NCBI RefSeq assembly: GCF_024679095.1
Contig: NW_026111665.1
Coordinates: 310,001-374,000 of the forward strand
From: Eriocheir sinensis
Lineage: Eukaryota > Arthropoda > Malacostraca > Decapoda > Varunidae
Direction: 5' to 3'
DNA length: 64,000 nucleotides
Shown: piece by piece, positions 21,431 to 33,897 of the stretch
Layout: every line of letters begins with the position of its first letter
Position numbering within the stretch: the first letter of the stretch is position 1
The notes under the pieces: model-generated
Seen by the model: only the letters and a program-made list of their open reading frames with translations
Database searches by the model: none
What the model was told of the DNA's origin: nothing
Made by a program: the position numbers and the translations under genes

Positions 21431-23514
21431 ATTCCCGGCAAACACAAGTACGACGGCCCTCCAGCGGGCCGACGTGTGTGTTGCGGCCCGACGGTGCAAA
21501 ACTCCGTCGGCCCGATGTCCTTTTTGCTCATCGTTTTAACGGAGGCCCGACGTACTATGCCGGTCATATGTCTCCCATATGCCGATCTTTGCCTCCCATA
21601 TGCCGATCATATATAATATGCTAGCCCCAGCCCCCACTCACCCACATCGCCCTTTACTTTTACCACAAGCCATACTGCCATAAAGACATAAGAAATAAAT
21701 GTATTGCAACGGCTGAAATTATAAATATTATTCTAAATATAGTATACTAAAGTTACTTAACTAAACCAATAAAAAAAAATAATAGATTTGCATGATAAAT
21801 TATACCATGTGAAAAAAAAAAAAAACTTTTTGCATGTCACATGTATATCAAACTAAGTAAGAATCTTGAAGAGTATAATAGCTAGTCACCTAGTATAATG
21901 AAACTTCATTGTCCACTTTGAATTTAAGAATTATTAAATTACAACAGTAAAATATAATGGTGTTAACAAAAAATATAGACACCTATAATAGTTTGAGGTA
22001 GTTGTCATTACAACTTCAACTAAATTTGTTCCCATACATATATTCATCGTGCAATATACATACATGTCAAACCATTTAATCTATATCAAATATGATGATA
22101 TATCAGCTAAATAGTTCCCTTCTAGTTTATCATATCCTTATTATTCTGGCTTAATTATCTTGCCCATATTTAATGTTAACTTTCCCACAAATGATGCATG
22201 AACTATACAGCAACCGTTATGTAACTGCTGCTCATTCGTAATTATTCCACTACCTGAACTTGTTTTGGTCCTCCGGCCCATAATTTGAACACAGAAATCC
22301 TAGTCATTGACAGTAGGCTACATGTAGGTAGGCTACTTTAAGTAAAAAAATAAATAAATAAATAAGTAAATAAATAAAATCTAAATTCTTAATTAGTCCG
22401 TATAAAATTGTCACTTTGTTATCGCTGTTAGCTGCTACCATCCTGTAAATTACTGGCATAAGTATGTTGTGAAGTCCTGTAGTTAATAAAAAAAAATATA
22501 TATATAAAAAAATAATTATGCACATACATTATGCAGTAGGCAATGCGTACTCCTATGCCCACGGACACGTTCTGGAAATTAATAAAAAAAAGCATATGCA
22601 CTTACACTATACAATAGGCTATTCCTACTCATAAAAAAATCAGTATGCATTTCAACTATGCAGTAGACTATGCCTAGTCATATGCTTAGACACGTTCTGG
22701 AACCTATTAACAATAACAAAGCATTATGCATTTACACTATACAGACTATGCCTACTCATAAAAAAGCATTATGCATTTACACTATGTAGTAGGCTATGCG
22801 TACTCCTATGCCCACGGACACGTTCTGGAAATTAATAAAAAAAAGCATTATGCACTTATACTGTGCAGTAGGATATGCGCTCTCATATGACTACGGACAC
22901 ATTCTGGAAACTAATAAAAATGCATTGTGGACCTACACTATGCAGTAGGCTACTATATTAATAAATATTATGGCAAAGAATCTGCCACTGGCACATATAA
23001 TATTACAGTATTAGGAAAAGAATGAGATAATTTAAGTAAACAAAAAAGAAAAAAAAAAGATCACGAGAAAACAAAATAAAGTACGTAGCTAGGCTATCGG
23101 GTTTTGAATGAGTCATTTCATCAGTTACAGCTAATCGTATGCACTTATTACAACTAACTACCACATTACAACATAAGATACGTAAGAACTTCAGCAAACT
23201 TACATTGCACAGAAAAGCATTTCAAAATATAGCAGGGAAGACCAGACGTTCACGTACCACACGACTCTCACCCGCCGCCGGCTCCACAGTGCACACTGAC
23301 TTGTGTCGTGTACCGCCCGCCGGCGTTCCAGCGAACACATCATGATTGCCCGACTTTTTTTCGCATCACATTATGGGTATAGAACTCCACGTAGTACATA
23401 ATTTCATTTTAATTTAAAAATATTAAAAATGATAACACAAAGATTTAATTACAAAAAAAAAAAAAAAAAATATCGAAGAAGGATTCACGTCACTGGTGAA
23501 TGTTAATTGTGTTA

Positions 23515-23560
<46 letters not shown>
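21431..23560 (+). repeat. Left arm of long inverted repeat
   Basis: This arm matches the reverse complement of 51560-53640 in the same order: the block with GCATATGGGAG-type repeats, an AT-rich part, tandem copies around TATGCCCACGGACACGTTCT, the segment TCATCAGTTACAGCTAATCG, the GC block GTTCCAGCGAACACATCATG, and GATTCACGTCACTGG next to a (GT)n tract. No transposase is encoded. The arm is either the end of a very large element or one of two inverted copies of a non-autonomous repeat. Confidence 0.8.
23517..23560. repeat. (GT)n microsatellite at the inner end of the left arm
   Basis: A pure GT run. Its counterpart in the right arm is (AC)n at about 51571-51604. Confidence 0.95.
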
Positions 23561-23561
<1 letters not shown>

Positions 23562-24204
23562 ACATAAGTGTATATGCTATATGCCCATGGTCGTTTGCAG
23601 TTTCTGGAAAGACCGATCGATTCATTATCCATCACATACGTACCATTGGGTCACATTCATAAACAACGTCTTTTACACACGCATTTACAGCATGTCACTG
23701 CGGGAGATGATACTTAGGGTGGTATTGTTAGACGCGGCTAGCGTCCTTTCCTGTCGCTCGACCATGTAGGTAGGCAAAGTTACATCGATCCCTCGACCGT
23801 ATTGAGAGACCAGCCCGCCAGCAGCCCCACTGCATCTGGCTGCATCTGGGTGTTGGTACGCCTGATCGGCATCAGCTGGCCACACCGACCCGATTTCGTT
23901 TTTTTCAAAAAATCGTGTTTCATATCGGGACTATATTGAAAGAATAAGATTAACTTAGAGATAGGCAAAACAGAAAAGTTATAAATAGTGGTAATTAGTG
24001 GAATAAGACGAGGTGCAGTGCATAAACTGTATTTCAGCAGTTATACATAGAATAAACTATAAGAGAGTACTCTTTTACAAGTAATAGCATATAAGAAACA
24101 AATTAAACAATTATAAAAAAAGAAATATGAAAAAGAAAACTGCAGAGTGCCGATATGAATGCAAATTCCGCCATCACAACAATGCGCGCGCACGGAAGCT
24201 GACA

Positions 24205-24425
24205 ATGGACCGCGCTGCTTCACTATCATCAAGGCAGAGGAGAGTCCTGGTGCAGCTAGTGGAGGGAAGGCCTGTCCTACAAGATAGGTCAACTGGCACT
24301 GCAGTCCAGTACAAAATGAACTTGTCGTGGGATGAGATTGCCAAAAACTTCAACGCCATGCACCCTGATCCGGAGCCACGATCAGTTCAACAATTGAAAA
24401 GAAGTTTCAACCGCATCAAATTGAA
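24205..24425 (+). pseudogene. Myb/SANT-like protein of a Harbinger element, exon 1
   Basis: The frame starting at the ATG 24205 encodes a Myb/SANT-like DNA-binding domain: LSSRQRRVLVQLVEGR, then MNLSWDEIAKNFNAMH, then RSVQQLKRSFNRIKLK, the three helices with the tryptophan of helix 2. It ends at a good donor (AA|GTAAGTAA). An ATG at 24127 is in frame but adds a Lys-rich lead without support. PIF/Harbinger transposons encode such a protein beside the nuclease, and its normal role is to bind element DNA and carry the nuclease to the nucleus. Its partner lies opposite at 30001-33327. Confidence 0.72.
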
Positions 24426-25756
24426 GTAAGTAAATGAGGTGCATTGATTTTAAGTTGTATATAGTTAACCTTTTGACCAGTATCGCTTTGTATCGCTCTT
24501 AGGTCCTACCCTCCTCGATCCTTTCAGTGCGCAACGCGTCATGACCCCTGTGCGCTGTTGGGCAAGGGGGGTGAGGTCTATTTTCACCTCCACACCTCTA
24601 TAACTATGCATTGTAGCAAACATTCGACCATATCATTGGAAAGATAAAGGCAAATACTATACAACTTGCTTAATTATATTGCCAGTTTCATGTGATGACC
24701 GAATAAACAATTATATTTTGCCATCGTATCTAAAAAAATAAAAAAAACGCTATTATAATACGTCTAGGTAGTATAGTTTGGTATATATTATTCTCGCTAT
24801 AACTTGGTGGTTGTAACAGCCAACTAGGCAAGACAATTCACCCCGTTCTGGTGACAGGCAGCATGTTTCACGTATGAGTATGTGGTTGCATTATGTAGGA
24901 GGTGTCGGTGGACATTCCATCAGAATAAAGTTACTATGGGGTGGAATAATGTTGGAACATGTATTGTGAGCGGGAGATTCAAAACACTACCAGCACAGAC
25001 AACGGCGTCGCTGTCACAATTTAGCAATAAAAGAATTAATGCTCTTACTGTGAATTACCATATAGTTCTTGCATCACGGGGTCACGGGGAAAATGCTTCC
25101 ACCTCAGCGTGCGGTTGCGAAGCAACTGGGGGGCACATGCAACTCCCTCCCCCCGGAGAATTAACATACTGCCCCCCCTCGAGCAGGCCTGTAGACCCAC
25201 CCTTAATATGATCTTAGAATGTCCCTTGTAACATTCTGTGTATCAGAATGCCGCGGAGCTTCACTTGTCTAGTTCCCTCCCATACTCAGATGTGCCCCCC
25301 TTTGATAAATACCTACCCACTCCAGTGTTTGGGTGATTATTAGATTACACCAATAATGTGTTCTCCAGATCCAAAATAATCATAATGCATTAAAAATAGG
25401 CTATAGTTATTTTTCATTGTTATTACATGTTATTTGTAAGGCATAAAGAAAGAATTACTGGTAGAATAGCAATAAGCATAGAGCAGGTGTAGCTCTTACC
25501 TATGATAATATTATACCATTGCTGATCAAATAGTAACCCATTAATTCTTGTTTTGTTAGTTAAGAGCTATATTCAAACTAAAATAATCCCATGTTATCAA
25601 CCTAATTGAATAGCAATGTATCTTTAATGCAAACACTATTAATATTAATAGGCACTAGAACATTAAATCTGCAACAGTAATATCAATTTTGGTACAACAA
25701 GCTGTTTCCAATGCTCTTTACTATATTTGGTCAAAAGGTAAAAATTAAAGGAAAAG

Positions 25757-26015
25757 GTTAAGTTGGGACACGCTATAGCTGCGGGTGGTGGCAGTGCTCA
25801 TCTCCATCCCATTGATCCTTTTGAGCCTGTCATGAAGAGAACCCATAAACCAGATACAGTACCAGTGTAACATCTGGGTTACCACAGTTTACTTCTTTCC
25901 TGGGTGCCTGGGTGAAAGGGAAGGATGAACGGCTGTATGCATGCCGACTGCCCAGGCCCGCAGATTCATTGTTATGACTCGAACCACTGCATTGCAGAGG
26001 TGTATTGTTAAAGGT
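25757..26015 (-). repeat. tRNA-derived SINE, family copy 1
   Basis: It matches the reverse complement of the copy at 31983-32275 and the same-strand copy at 33565-33897. Shared landmarks are CTGGGTTACCACAGTTTACT, GGATGAAC and the tRNA-like head (at the right end on this strand). It lies in intron 2 of the Myb/SANT gene. Confidence 0.75.
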
Positions 26016-26072
26016 TTACAATTCAGTATGCCTTTGATATATTATTGTTATTAAAATCATGTTTCATTGCAG

Positions 26073-26281
26073 TGTGAAAAAGGAAGAGAGCCTACAAGCT
26101 GAAGGTGAAGAAGACTGGTGGTGGCCTCCTCCATCACCTCCCAAGTTTACAGAAGAACATGAGACTGTTGCCTCCATGATCTCTGGAGAACTCAACATGG
26201 GCGAGGATGTCTTGACACTCTTGCCATTCAAGATGGGCATCCAGTAGATGAGGCAGGCACTCCCATCATGGATGTTACTCT
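26073..26281 (+). pseudogene. Myb/SANT-like protein, exon 2, with premature stop
   Basis: The acceptor TTTCATTGCAG precedes 26073 and the donor CT|GTAAGT follows 26281. Intron phases agree with exons 1 and 3. The exon encodes an acidic linker with EEDWWWPPPSPPKF. TAG at 26245-26247 interrupts the frame. The inverted duplicate at 27540-27722 has TTG at this position, so the stop looks like a recent point mutation. Confidence 0.65.
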
Positions 26282-26437
26282 GTAAGTTAATCATTGCTTG
26301 AAAGTATATCACATTATATTATCCAGTTTTCTGCATTCTTGTTCTGGTGCTGCATATAAATACTATCATTGTTATTCTCATCATCAATTTTCACTTTTTG
26401 ATACACTGGCTTAGGTTAAAGATAAAATAAAATAAAA

Positions 26438-26880
<443 letters not shown>

Positions 26881-27110
26881 CATTTCTGGGAACAAGCTCT
26901 GAGGGGGCCCAGTCTAGGATTAAATTTAAATAACTATAAATGCAACAAATATCAAATTCCCTCTGGTGCCTTTATTGATGGAGTAGTTTTTTTTTTTCAA
27001 GTATTATAGGAAAAGAAACTAACATTGGCATTAAAGGAAGAGATTTCCCGAGTCACATCATTATCTTTCATGCATAAGCATGATTGATAATGCATTGTAT
27101 TATTTCACAG

Positions 27111-27538
27111 ATGTGAGTGGAAAACTGCCACCGACAGAGGTCCCCTCTGCTACTTCTGCCGCTGAATGTGCTGAAGCACCTGCACCTCCAAGTGCTTCTA
27201 CATCTTTCCAGCCAGAAGCTTCATCCTCTGCATCCACTGCACCATCACTAACTACATTAACATGTAATGTAGCCTCCCCTTCTTCTGGTGCCCCACGGCA
27301 AAGGAGGAAATTTGATGCCGAGTACCAGGCCTGTCGGAAGCAGCAGGATTTGTATCACGAACTCCTTCTTCAACAGACCAGAGAGGAGCACGAACAACAG
27401 ATGAAACTGTACCAGTTTCACAGGGAGGTGTTGCAGCGGCAGTTAGATGTCTTCACGGAGACTTGCCATCATATCCGTGAGGCAGCAGACACCTGCAAAG
27501 CCAAATTTTTGGACAGTTTGGGGAATGCCGGAGAGTAA
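27111..27538 (+). pseudogene. Myb/SANT-like protein, exon 3 (C-terminal coiled coil)
   Basis: The acceptor TATTTCACAG ends at 27110 and the phase matches exon 2. The exon has a Ser/Pro/Ala-rich linker, then a basic Gln/Glu-rich helix (TREEHEQQMKLYQFHREVLQ) likely to form a coiled coil, and ends at TAA 27536-27538. This architecture (N-terminal Myb, low-complexity linker, C-terminal coiled coil) is usual for Harbinger-associated regulators. Exon 3 itself is intact; the gene is dead because of the stop in exon 2. Confidence 0.68.
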
Positions 27539-27539
27539 C

Positions 27540-27722
27540 ATCCATGATGGGATTGCCTGCCTCATCAACTGCATGCCCATCTTGTATTGTAAGTGTCAAG
27601 GACACACTCGCCCATACTGAGTTCTCCAGAAATCATGGAGGCAACGGCCTCGTGTTCTTCGGAAAGCTTGGGAGGTGATTGAGGAGGGCCACCACCAGTC
27701 TTCCTCACCGTTAGCATGTAAG
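27540..27722 (-). repeat. Inverted duplicate of Myb/SANT exon 2
   Basis: The reverse complement matches exon 2 (26085-26280) across the segment for EEDWWWP, the conserved ...GCCTCCATGAT...TCTGGAGAACTC part and the MRQA.PSWML segment. It starts two bases after the exon 3 stop codon. It carries TTG where exon 2 carries the TAG stop. Confidence 0.78.
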
Positions 27723-27739
27723 CTCCCCCCAACATCACT

Positions 27740-28700
27740 ACCTAGGAATTGATCTAAACTTTTTTTAATGTGTTTATCTTATTGACTCTCATAACATGAA
27801 TGCCAAGCCTGTTCCACTCATTCTCTTGCTGGTAAAGTATTTTTTTGCATATGTCCCTGTTGAATCTGAATTTATCAAATTTAAACCCATTACTACATGT
27901 CCTACCTAGCTCTCTTACCATCAGAACCTTATAAATATCCCCCTTATTAAAGCCCTTCATCCATTTATAAACTTCGATCAAGTCTCCTCGCACCCTTTCT
28001 AGAGAATGCAAGTTTAATTAATTGTTCGAATCTCCTCGTATGTCAAGTTTCTTAACCCGTGAATCTTCTTTGTCATCCTCCACTGTACCAGTTCTATTTT
28101 GATACCCATTCTATAATGAAGGTGACCAGAAAAAAAAACATAATCATGGTAAGATCTAACTAATGCTAAATATAGGTTGAGGATGACATCAGCGCTTGTT
28201 GCTTACTCTCCTCGAAATGAATTCCATTACCTTATTTGCACAATTTCTAGCCTGAATGCATTGTGCTCTTGGACAGAGATCAGAGCTCACCAAGATCCCT
28301 GAATTCCTCTCACCCCTTGATCTTCTTAGGGGAGTGTCATTTAACCAATTATTATGAGGGTTGTTCCCATATACACCAGAGTACTGCACTTCCAGATGTA
28401 TAAATAAACCAACACTGCCATCATCTTCAGTGATCTTTCTTACACCACTGAAGATGGTGGCAGTGTCCACCGAAACTGTTTAGTTAAAATATAACTATCG
28501 TCTGCCAGTGTGGGTTTTTATTTATACATCAAGAATATTACGTCAGAGTGATTAGCCCATTCTTTGCACTTCCAGACATTGAACTCCATCTGCCACTTCC
28601 CTGCCCATTCACACAATCTGTCTAGTTCATCCTGGAGAATAGTAGCGACTTGATCCGACTCAATTAATCTGCCAATCTCTGTATCATCCGTATTTTAGCA
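27740..28700 (-). mobile_element. Third LINE family (CR1/L2-like), second copy, 3' part
   Basis: It matches 12900-13750 on the same strand, including the SLERVRGDLIEVYKWMKGFN segment (about 28005-27945) and the RT segment near 28600-28690. It is frameshifted throughout and interrupted by the hairpin insertion at 28397-28564. Confidence 0.8.
28397..28564. mobile_element. Hairpin insertion with 12-bp target duplication
   Basis: TGCACTTCCAGA flanks the insert on both sides (28385-28396 and 28565-28576), while the sister LINE at about 13595 has the site once. Outer inverted repeats lie at about 28395-28417 and 28506-28530 (GATGTATAAATAAA...). Inside them is a nested hairpin with arms near CACTGCCATCATCTTCAGTG and CACTGAAGATGGTGGCAGTG. 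It encodes nothing. Confidence 0.75.
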
Positions 28701-29094
28701 AATGCTGCTAACTTTAACTAGTGTTAGTAGTAGCAGTTGTAGTATGAAATACATTATTTTCAGTGATATTTTTGAAAAATATTTTTCTTCATTTATTTGT
28801 ATAATGATTATGTATAGGCTTAAGACAGGAAATGAGCAAATAAAAAAAAAATGTAAAGTTTGATAGGAAAATATATATGCAAAATCTTACAAGCTATTTT
28901 CATTTCCTGAACAACAGACATAACTTATTATTAGAGAAACTACAATAAAGATCTCAAAATGTACACCACTGTGACCAGTCACCACACCAAGAAAAGACAG
29001 CGCCACTATAAAACACTTACCTGCACCATGAAGGGCTGGGGCCGACTACCATACAGGCCTCTCAAGAAAGCCTAAAAGCACTATAGGCTGGAAC

Positions 29095-29185
29095 GTGTAA
29101 AAAAAAAAACAGTGCCTGAGATCAAACCTGGGCTATCTGTGTATAAATCAACCCAACTGAGCTACTGAGGTCACCATGCCAAGGG
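29095..29185 (-). repeat. tRNA-derived SINE head
   Basis: The minus strand has an A-box-like AGTAGCTCAGTTGGG and, about 35 bases on, a B-box-like CAGGTTTGATCTC, the pol III promoter layout of a tRNA. Stems do not close, and it is followed by a poly-T/poly-A tract, so it is a SINE head or tRNA relic rather than a tRNA gene. Confidence 0.6.
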
Positions 29186-29216
29186 CCACTTACGCAGCAC
29201 TATACTGACACCTGCC

Positions 29217-29500
29217 CTACTGTGGATATGAAGGAAAAGTGACCTCGCTCACACTCATGGTAGCTGGAAACGCTTTTAATCGCTTTTAGTCAACCCATAA
29301 TGCCACCTGTAGTATATATTTACATTAGAAAAACTGCAACAATAGTGAAAAATTTTGTCATGTAGATTACTGAATTTTCAAGGTGTTATTGCAGTTTCTC
29401 TAATATATAGATCACTGTATGTGATACTGTGGGTTAAATAAAAGCATTTTCAGCCACCATGAGTGTGGGCAGTCACCTTCCTGCATATCCACAGTGGGGG
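29217..29500. repeat. Fold-back (MITE-like) repeat
   Basis: Arms 29217-29277 and about 29440-29500 are imperfect inverted repeats (CACTGTGGATATG, GTGAC, CACACTCATGGT, GCTTTTA). Inner segments (ATTAGAAAAACTGCAA and TTGCAGTTTCTCTAAT) are also inverted. Confidence 0.65.
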
Positions 29501-29619
29501 CTAGATGTCAGATACAGTGCCAGAGAAGTGGCCTCTGGGATCATCTTTTTCTGGGGTGTTTTATGGGGCTGGTTGGGCTGTGGGACCATGCCTCCTGAGC
29601 CCCATCAGTGGGAAATGTT

Positions 29620-29935
29620 AGCGGATGTTATTATTCTGTCGATGTGTCACCAGGGGAGGGGTTAGATCCTGTTGAGTTGCCAGGACTTCTGGCAGTGTTG
29701 GGGCTGAGGGTGTCGCTGCCCAGCAGGCCTTCTATGTAAAGTTGGCCTGTGGATGTTGAGTCTGGTTAGGGATGCTTAATTTGAGGTTGGTGTGGAGGGA
29801 GTGGAATCTTGGGCAGTGGAGCAGGAAATGTTCTGGTGTGTTAGGCTGTGTGAGGCACCATGGGCAGTGTAGGTCTTGGACTAGACGGAGAACTTTTAAA
29901 TCATCGATGGCTCGGTTGGCTTGCTGCCCTGACTC
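29620..29935 (-). mobile_element. LINE 3' end: C-terminal zinc motif fragment
   Basis: The minus strand encodes CPWCLTQPNTPEHFLLHCPR (about 29870-29811), the Cys-Cys-His-Cys motif downstream of RNase H in many Jockey/R1/I-group LINEs. The stop follows about 25 codons later. Nothing upstream of RAIDDLKVLRLVQD is kept, so it is a short 5'-truncated copy ending beside the Harbinger nuclease gene. Confidence 0.65.
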
Positions 29936-30000
29936 CTATCCAGAAGCCTGGGTTCCATTGCCAGCACTCAATGGTGTACATTTTGACATCCACAGAAGAT

Positions 30001-30825
30001 CTAAAAGAATCTCTCAACAATGGAAGCTCTGCGAGCATTTCCAGTGCCTACATGATCCTCTGCAAGTATGTCTATGTTGATGGGCTCAAGTTCTTCTGGC
30101 ATGTCAATGGGGAGTTTGTTGAGGATTGCAATATTGTGCAGGATTGCACATGCAGTCACAATTTTTTTTTATGTTGAGAGTGCTGTTCTCATTGGCTTTG
30201 AGAGAATAGCAAATCTTTTTTTCCAAATCCCGAACGTTCTCTCGATCAGGTTCCTTGTTTTGATGTGAGAGGCATTGTAATGCCTCTCCTTAACAGTACG
30301 AGGAATTCGAATGGGAGTTAAAAGGTAGCTTTTACAGGCATAGCCCGAATCCCCCAATAAGTATTCTCTGTACTGCCCTCCCTCCAGAGTAGCACACAAA
30401 ACAGACTCACTGAAGATGCGGGCATCATGTGCACTACCTTGCCAGTTTACGACCAGATTTGTGAAGAGCATGGATGAGTTGCAGACCCTCATTATATTCA
30501 ATGAAAAAGCCTTCCTGCAGCAGTAAGTTCTGCATCTTCTCCACCTGGACTGATGATTGGGATGTGTACACCATCTACACATCCAATAACTCCGGGCATG
30601 GCAGCTACCTCGGCAAATTGTCGCATGACATCCTGTTCTTCAGCAGGACTGGGGAACTTTATGTAGTCCCCTGCTAGCTGGCAGATTGCACTGGTCACAG
30701 TTTTGACACAGGTAGATACACTGGGCTGCGACATGTCACAGCAGTCCCCATGTCAAGCTGGAAGCTCCCAGTGGCATAGTAGCGGAGGGTTACCAGCAGC
30801 TGCAGACGTGGTGGGATTGGAAGCC
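30001..30825 (-). pseudogene. Harbinger nuclease (HARBI1-like transposase), catalytic exon, frameshifted
   Basis: It starts after the acceptor TTCTTACAG (boundary 30825) and ends at TAG 30001-30003. Visible in order: [15 protein letters not shown], an HTH-like segment ([15 protein letters not shown]), GVIGCVDGVHIPI with the first catalytic Asp, GSAHDARIF with the second, GDSGYACKSYLLTP, and NLIERTFGIWKKRF with the likely catalytic Glu. The C-terminus has KIVTACAILHNIAIL. Frameshifts near 30745, 30510 and 30170 break it. It would cut and join element ends together with the Myb/SANT-like partner, and it cannot work as it stands. Confidence 0.85.
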
Positions 30826-30848
30826 CTGTAAGAAAGAAATATTTATCA

Positions 30849-30952
<104 letters not shown>

Positions 30953-31469
30953 CATAGAACGGGCTATTAGACCACCTGGAACTGAGACCAGCTAAGGAAA
31001 TTTCTTTTAAAATTAAAAAAAATAATAATAGGTAGGACTGTGTTGTTAACTTCTGTTTTTTAGACATTCAAGTACATAAGATCTGAAAATGTAAACCACA
31101 TCTTTTCACTCATTCCACAAGTACCCCTCATTCCTATTCATTTGTGTATGTATATTCGAGGAATGTGACCCAGTAACCCTAAGGTGTGCTGTACACAAGC
31201 CGTGTTCCTCAGCCAAGTCCAAGTTCTGTGATCTGTAGCCAGGCATCCTATGTAAGTATACAGCCAATGTGGAGGTGATCAATGTTAATGTTTACTTTGT
31301 ATTGATCTTTATATAACATGGGGTAGTTGAGACCACCATAATGGGGTACAAGAGACCACAGCTACATAAATGGTACACACTTCTGTTTTGTTTCGGGATG
31401 GTGTGTACCTACAAGAGAAAAGAAGGTTCTCCCAGGGCCCAGTATACTCCTGACATTCGGAAACAGGCT

Positions 31470-31589
31470 GATAATAATAATAATAATAATAATAATGATA
31501 ATATTAATAATAATAATAATGATAATATTAATAATAATAATAATAATAATGAAAATAATAATATTAAGAATAATAATAACAAAAATAAT

Positions 31590-31642
<53 letters not shown>

Positions 31643-31675
31643 TAATAATAATAATTATAACAATAATAATAAATA

Positions 31676-31706
<31 letters not shown>

Positions 31707-31750
31707 ATTAATTAATAATAATGAAAATAATAACAATAATTATAACAATA

Positions 31751-31804
<54 letters not shown>

Positions 31805-31909
31805 CTAATTAATAATAATGAAAATAATAATAATTTAAAAAAAAATATAATAATAATAATAAATTAATTAATAATAATGAAAATAATAATAATTATAATT
31901 ATAATAACA

Positions 31910-31956
<47 letters not shown>

Positions 31957-31976
31957 CAACAATAGCAATAATAATA
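31470..31976. repeat. (TAA)n microsatellite with internal duplications
   Basis: About 500 bases of AAT triplets with interruptions. The segment AATTAATTAATAATAATGAA occurs several times, so the tract grew by block duplication as well as slippage. The Asn-rich and Ile-rich frames are artefacts. Confidence 0.93.
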
Positions 31977-31982
31977 ATTCCT

Positions 31983-32275
31983 GATGACTGCACCTCCATG
32001 GTGATGTGGTTATCGTGCCAAGCTACAAATCCACAGATCTAGGTTCAAATCCCAGTCGGTGTGCACCTCACCCAACTGTTCATTCTCCCTCTTGTGCCTG
32101 TCAAATTAATGGGTACCTGTGGAAACCTGTGGTAACCCAGATGTTACACCTGCCCTCTCTTTTGGGGTAATGGGTTCATATCCACCACAGGTTATAGTGC
32201 TAATGTGACAGAGGTCAGCACTCAGGCCATGTGCAACTATAGTATGTGCCCCTACCTTCACCTTACTTTCACTGA
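31983..32275 (+). repeat. tRNA-derived SINE, family copy 2
   Basis: An A-box-like GGTGATGTGGTTATCGTGC is followed by a B-box-like GGTTCAAATCCCAG at about 32040-32055. The body matches the SINE copies at 25757-26015 and 33565-33897 (GGTAACCCAGATGTTACAC). It lies in the Harbinger nuclease intron. Confidence 0.78.
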
Positions 32276-33095
32276 GAATGTGGATGACTGCCTTATCCTA
32301 CTTTTCAACCAATCAATAACCAAGCCCATAATTTTTGCAGATTTTTGCAGGGGTCTAGAAGGCAGCATAGTTTCATGAGGTGGGCGGGGGAAGAGGGTAG
32401 CGATCGAAGCAAGGATGTGCAGGTGAGGGAATATTTTGTAAATAGGCACTTTTAGGGGCATTTTAAGGCTGATTGAAAAACATTGGAGGGGCTGTAGCCC
32501 CCTCGCCCCCCCCCCCAGAACTTATGGCTGACAACAGAAACTCATGTTAGAAAAGTGCGTCAAAAGATATGTTGAATTGAATTGTTTGCTTTGACATAAA
32601 CTCTATCGCTAGGAAATATGAAATAAATATTTATTCCTTAAGAATGATAATTTGACAAAAAAAATCATAGACATATATGTAGACATATTTTTACATAACT
32701 GAGAATAACTAGGGTATGGATCTGTGACTTTGGCACCTCGTATAATTTGAAAACTATCAGGGCTGTCCCTGTTTATGGTTGTGGTTCGTTGACAGATCTA
32801 AAGGGGGACCCAGGGGCCGCCCCCCCATGGTCCTGAGCGAATACTGGAAACTAGCTCAGAAGTGCGCTGCGGCTATAACAACAAAACTCGCAGGACATTC
32901 CAAATTGTGTGGTAGGCAATTTCATCGGACTTTCCAACAATCGGGCCTCCGGCAAACTTTTTTCCTGAATCGGCTCCTGTTGCAGTTAAGCATCAGTACA
33001 TTAATCTTGCTAGCCACAGCTTGATCAGGTCTGATTAAAGTACCTGTAAAGAATGGCATTTTTATATTTTCAGACCTATGATATTTTAAGCTTAC
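32276..33095. other. Rest of the Harbinger intron, no gene seen
   Basis: I see no domain here. A frame at 32779-33024 has no motif. Confidence 0.45.
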
Positions 33096-33327
33096 CTCTT
33101 TTCCTGGTAGAATCTGGCAATAGGTGCTGGATTTTTTATAAGAGATCCGGGGTGACTTGCTTGGAGAGCCGAAAGCGTTGAGTGAACTCCTCTTCCGAGT
33201 ACATTTCAAAGGGATCCCTACGGCTCCTGAACAAACAGGTTCTCCTCCTGATGGCCAGGTCTTCCCATTGTCCCACGTGAGCCACTCTACGTAGCAGGTG
33301 TCTGTAGGCTGCCATTGCTGCTTTTTC
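33096..33327 (-). pseudogene. Harbinger nuclease, N-terminal exon, with premature stop
   Basis: The ATG is at 33313-33315 and the donor GTAAG at 33095-33091. The exon encodes RSRRDPFEMYSEEEFTQRFR, the conserved HARBI1 N-terminal segment (R.R.DPF....EE.F..RFR). TAA at 33136-33138 interrupts it after 59 codons, although similarity seems to go on (KIQHLLPDSTRK) to the donor. The intron to the catalytic exon is about 2.3 kb and holds microsatellites and a SINE. Confidence 0.7.
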
Positions 33328-33564
33328 TGTAATAAAAAATATATATAATCTTTTGTGTCATCACCCTCATCAAGGATTGTTTTCATTTGAATTGGAACTT
33401 AAGCATCAAGGTCTGTCTGAATATAAGCAAGAGCTTAGATGGCCAATGTAATTATTCCCCATAATGGTGTGAAATATTAATATTGGCCATGCTGGGGTGG
33501 GCAGGCTCAGTAATGAAGGCTGCTTCCTTGACCTATTTCATAGCATTCACAATTCATACTTATT

Positions 33565-33897
33565 GAGGTTTACTGGCGTCAGGCTCGCTGTAGTATTACC
33601 AAAGTTAAGTTGGGGGCACACGCTATAGCTGCGCTGCGCGTGGGTTCTCCGTTGCATGAACACGTGAGCCTGTGGTAGGAGGGAGCCCAACACCCCGGGA
33701 CACAGGGCCAGTGTGACATCCGGGTTACCACAGTTTACCTTCCCCAGGCTTCCCCAGGTACCCATTTATCAACCACCCCGAGAGGGAGGATGAACAGCTG
33801 GGTGAGCAGCACGCTGACTCCTCGGGTCATGATTCGGTCACGGGGCCGCGTAGTAGTAGTCAGCCACGCTGACCACTGAACCACGGAGACCTCTTGG
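33565..33897 (-). repeat. tRNA-derived SINE, family copy 3
   Basis: On the minus strand it begins with an A-box-like CCGTGGTTCAGTGGTCAGCG and continues through GTGGTAACCCGGATGTCACA. It is the most complete of the three copies. The 72-residue frame across it is not a gene. Confidence 0.78.

Noticed and set aside
23139..23345. Frame MHLLQLTTT... present in both inverted arms (also 51714-51935, minus)
   Set aside because: The shared start follows from the repeat, the two frames diverge after about 45 codons, and no domain is visible.
31341..31755. Asn-rich and Ile-rich frames
   Set aside because: Translations of the (TAA)n tract.
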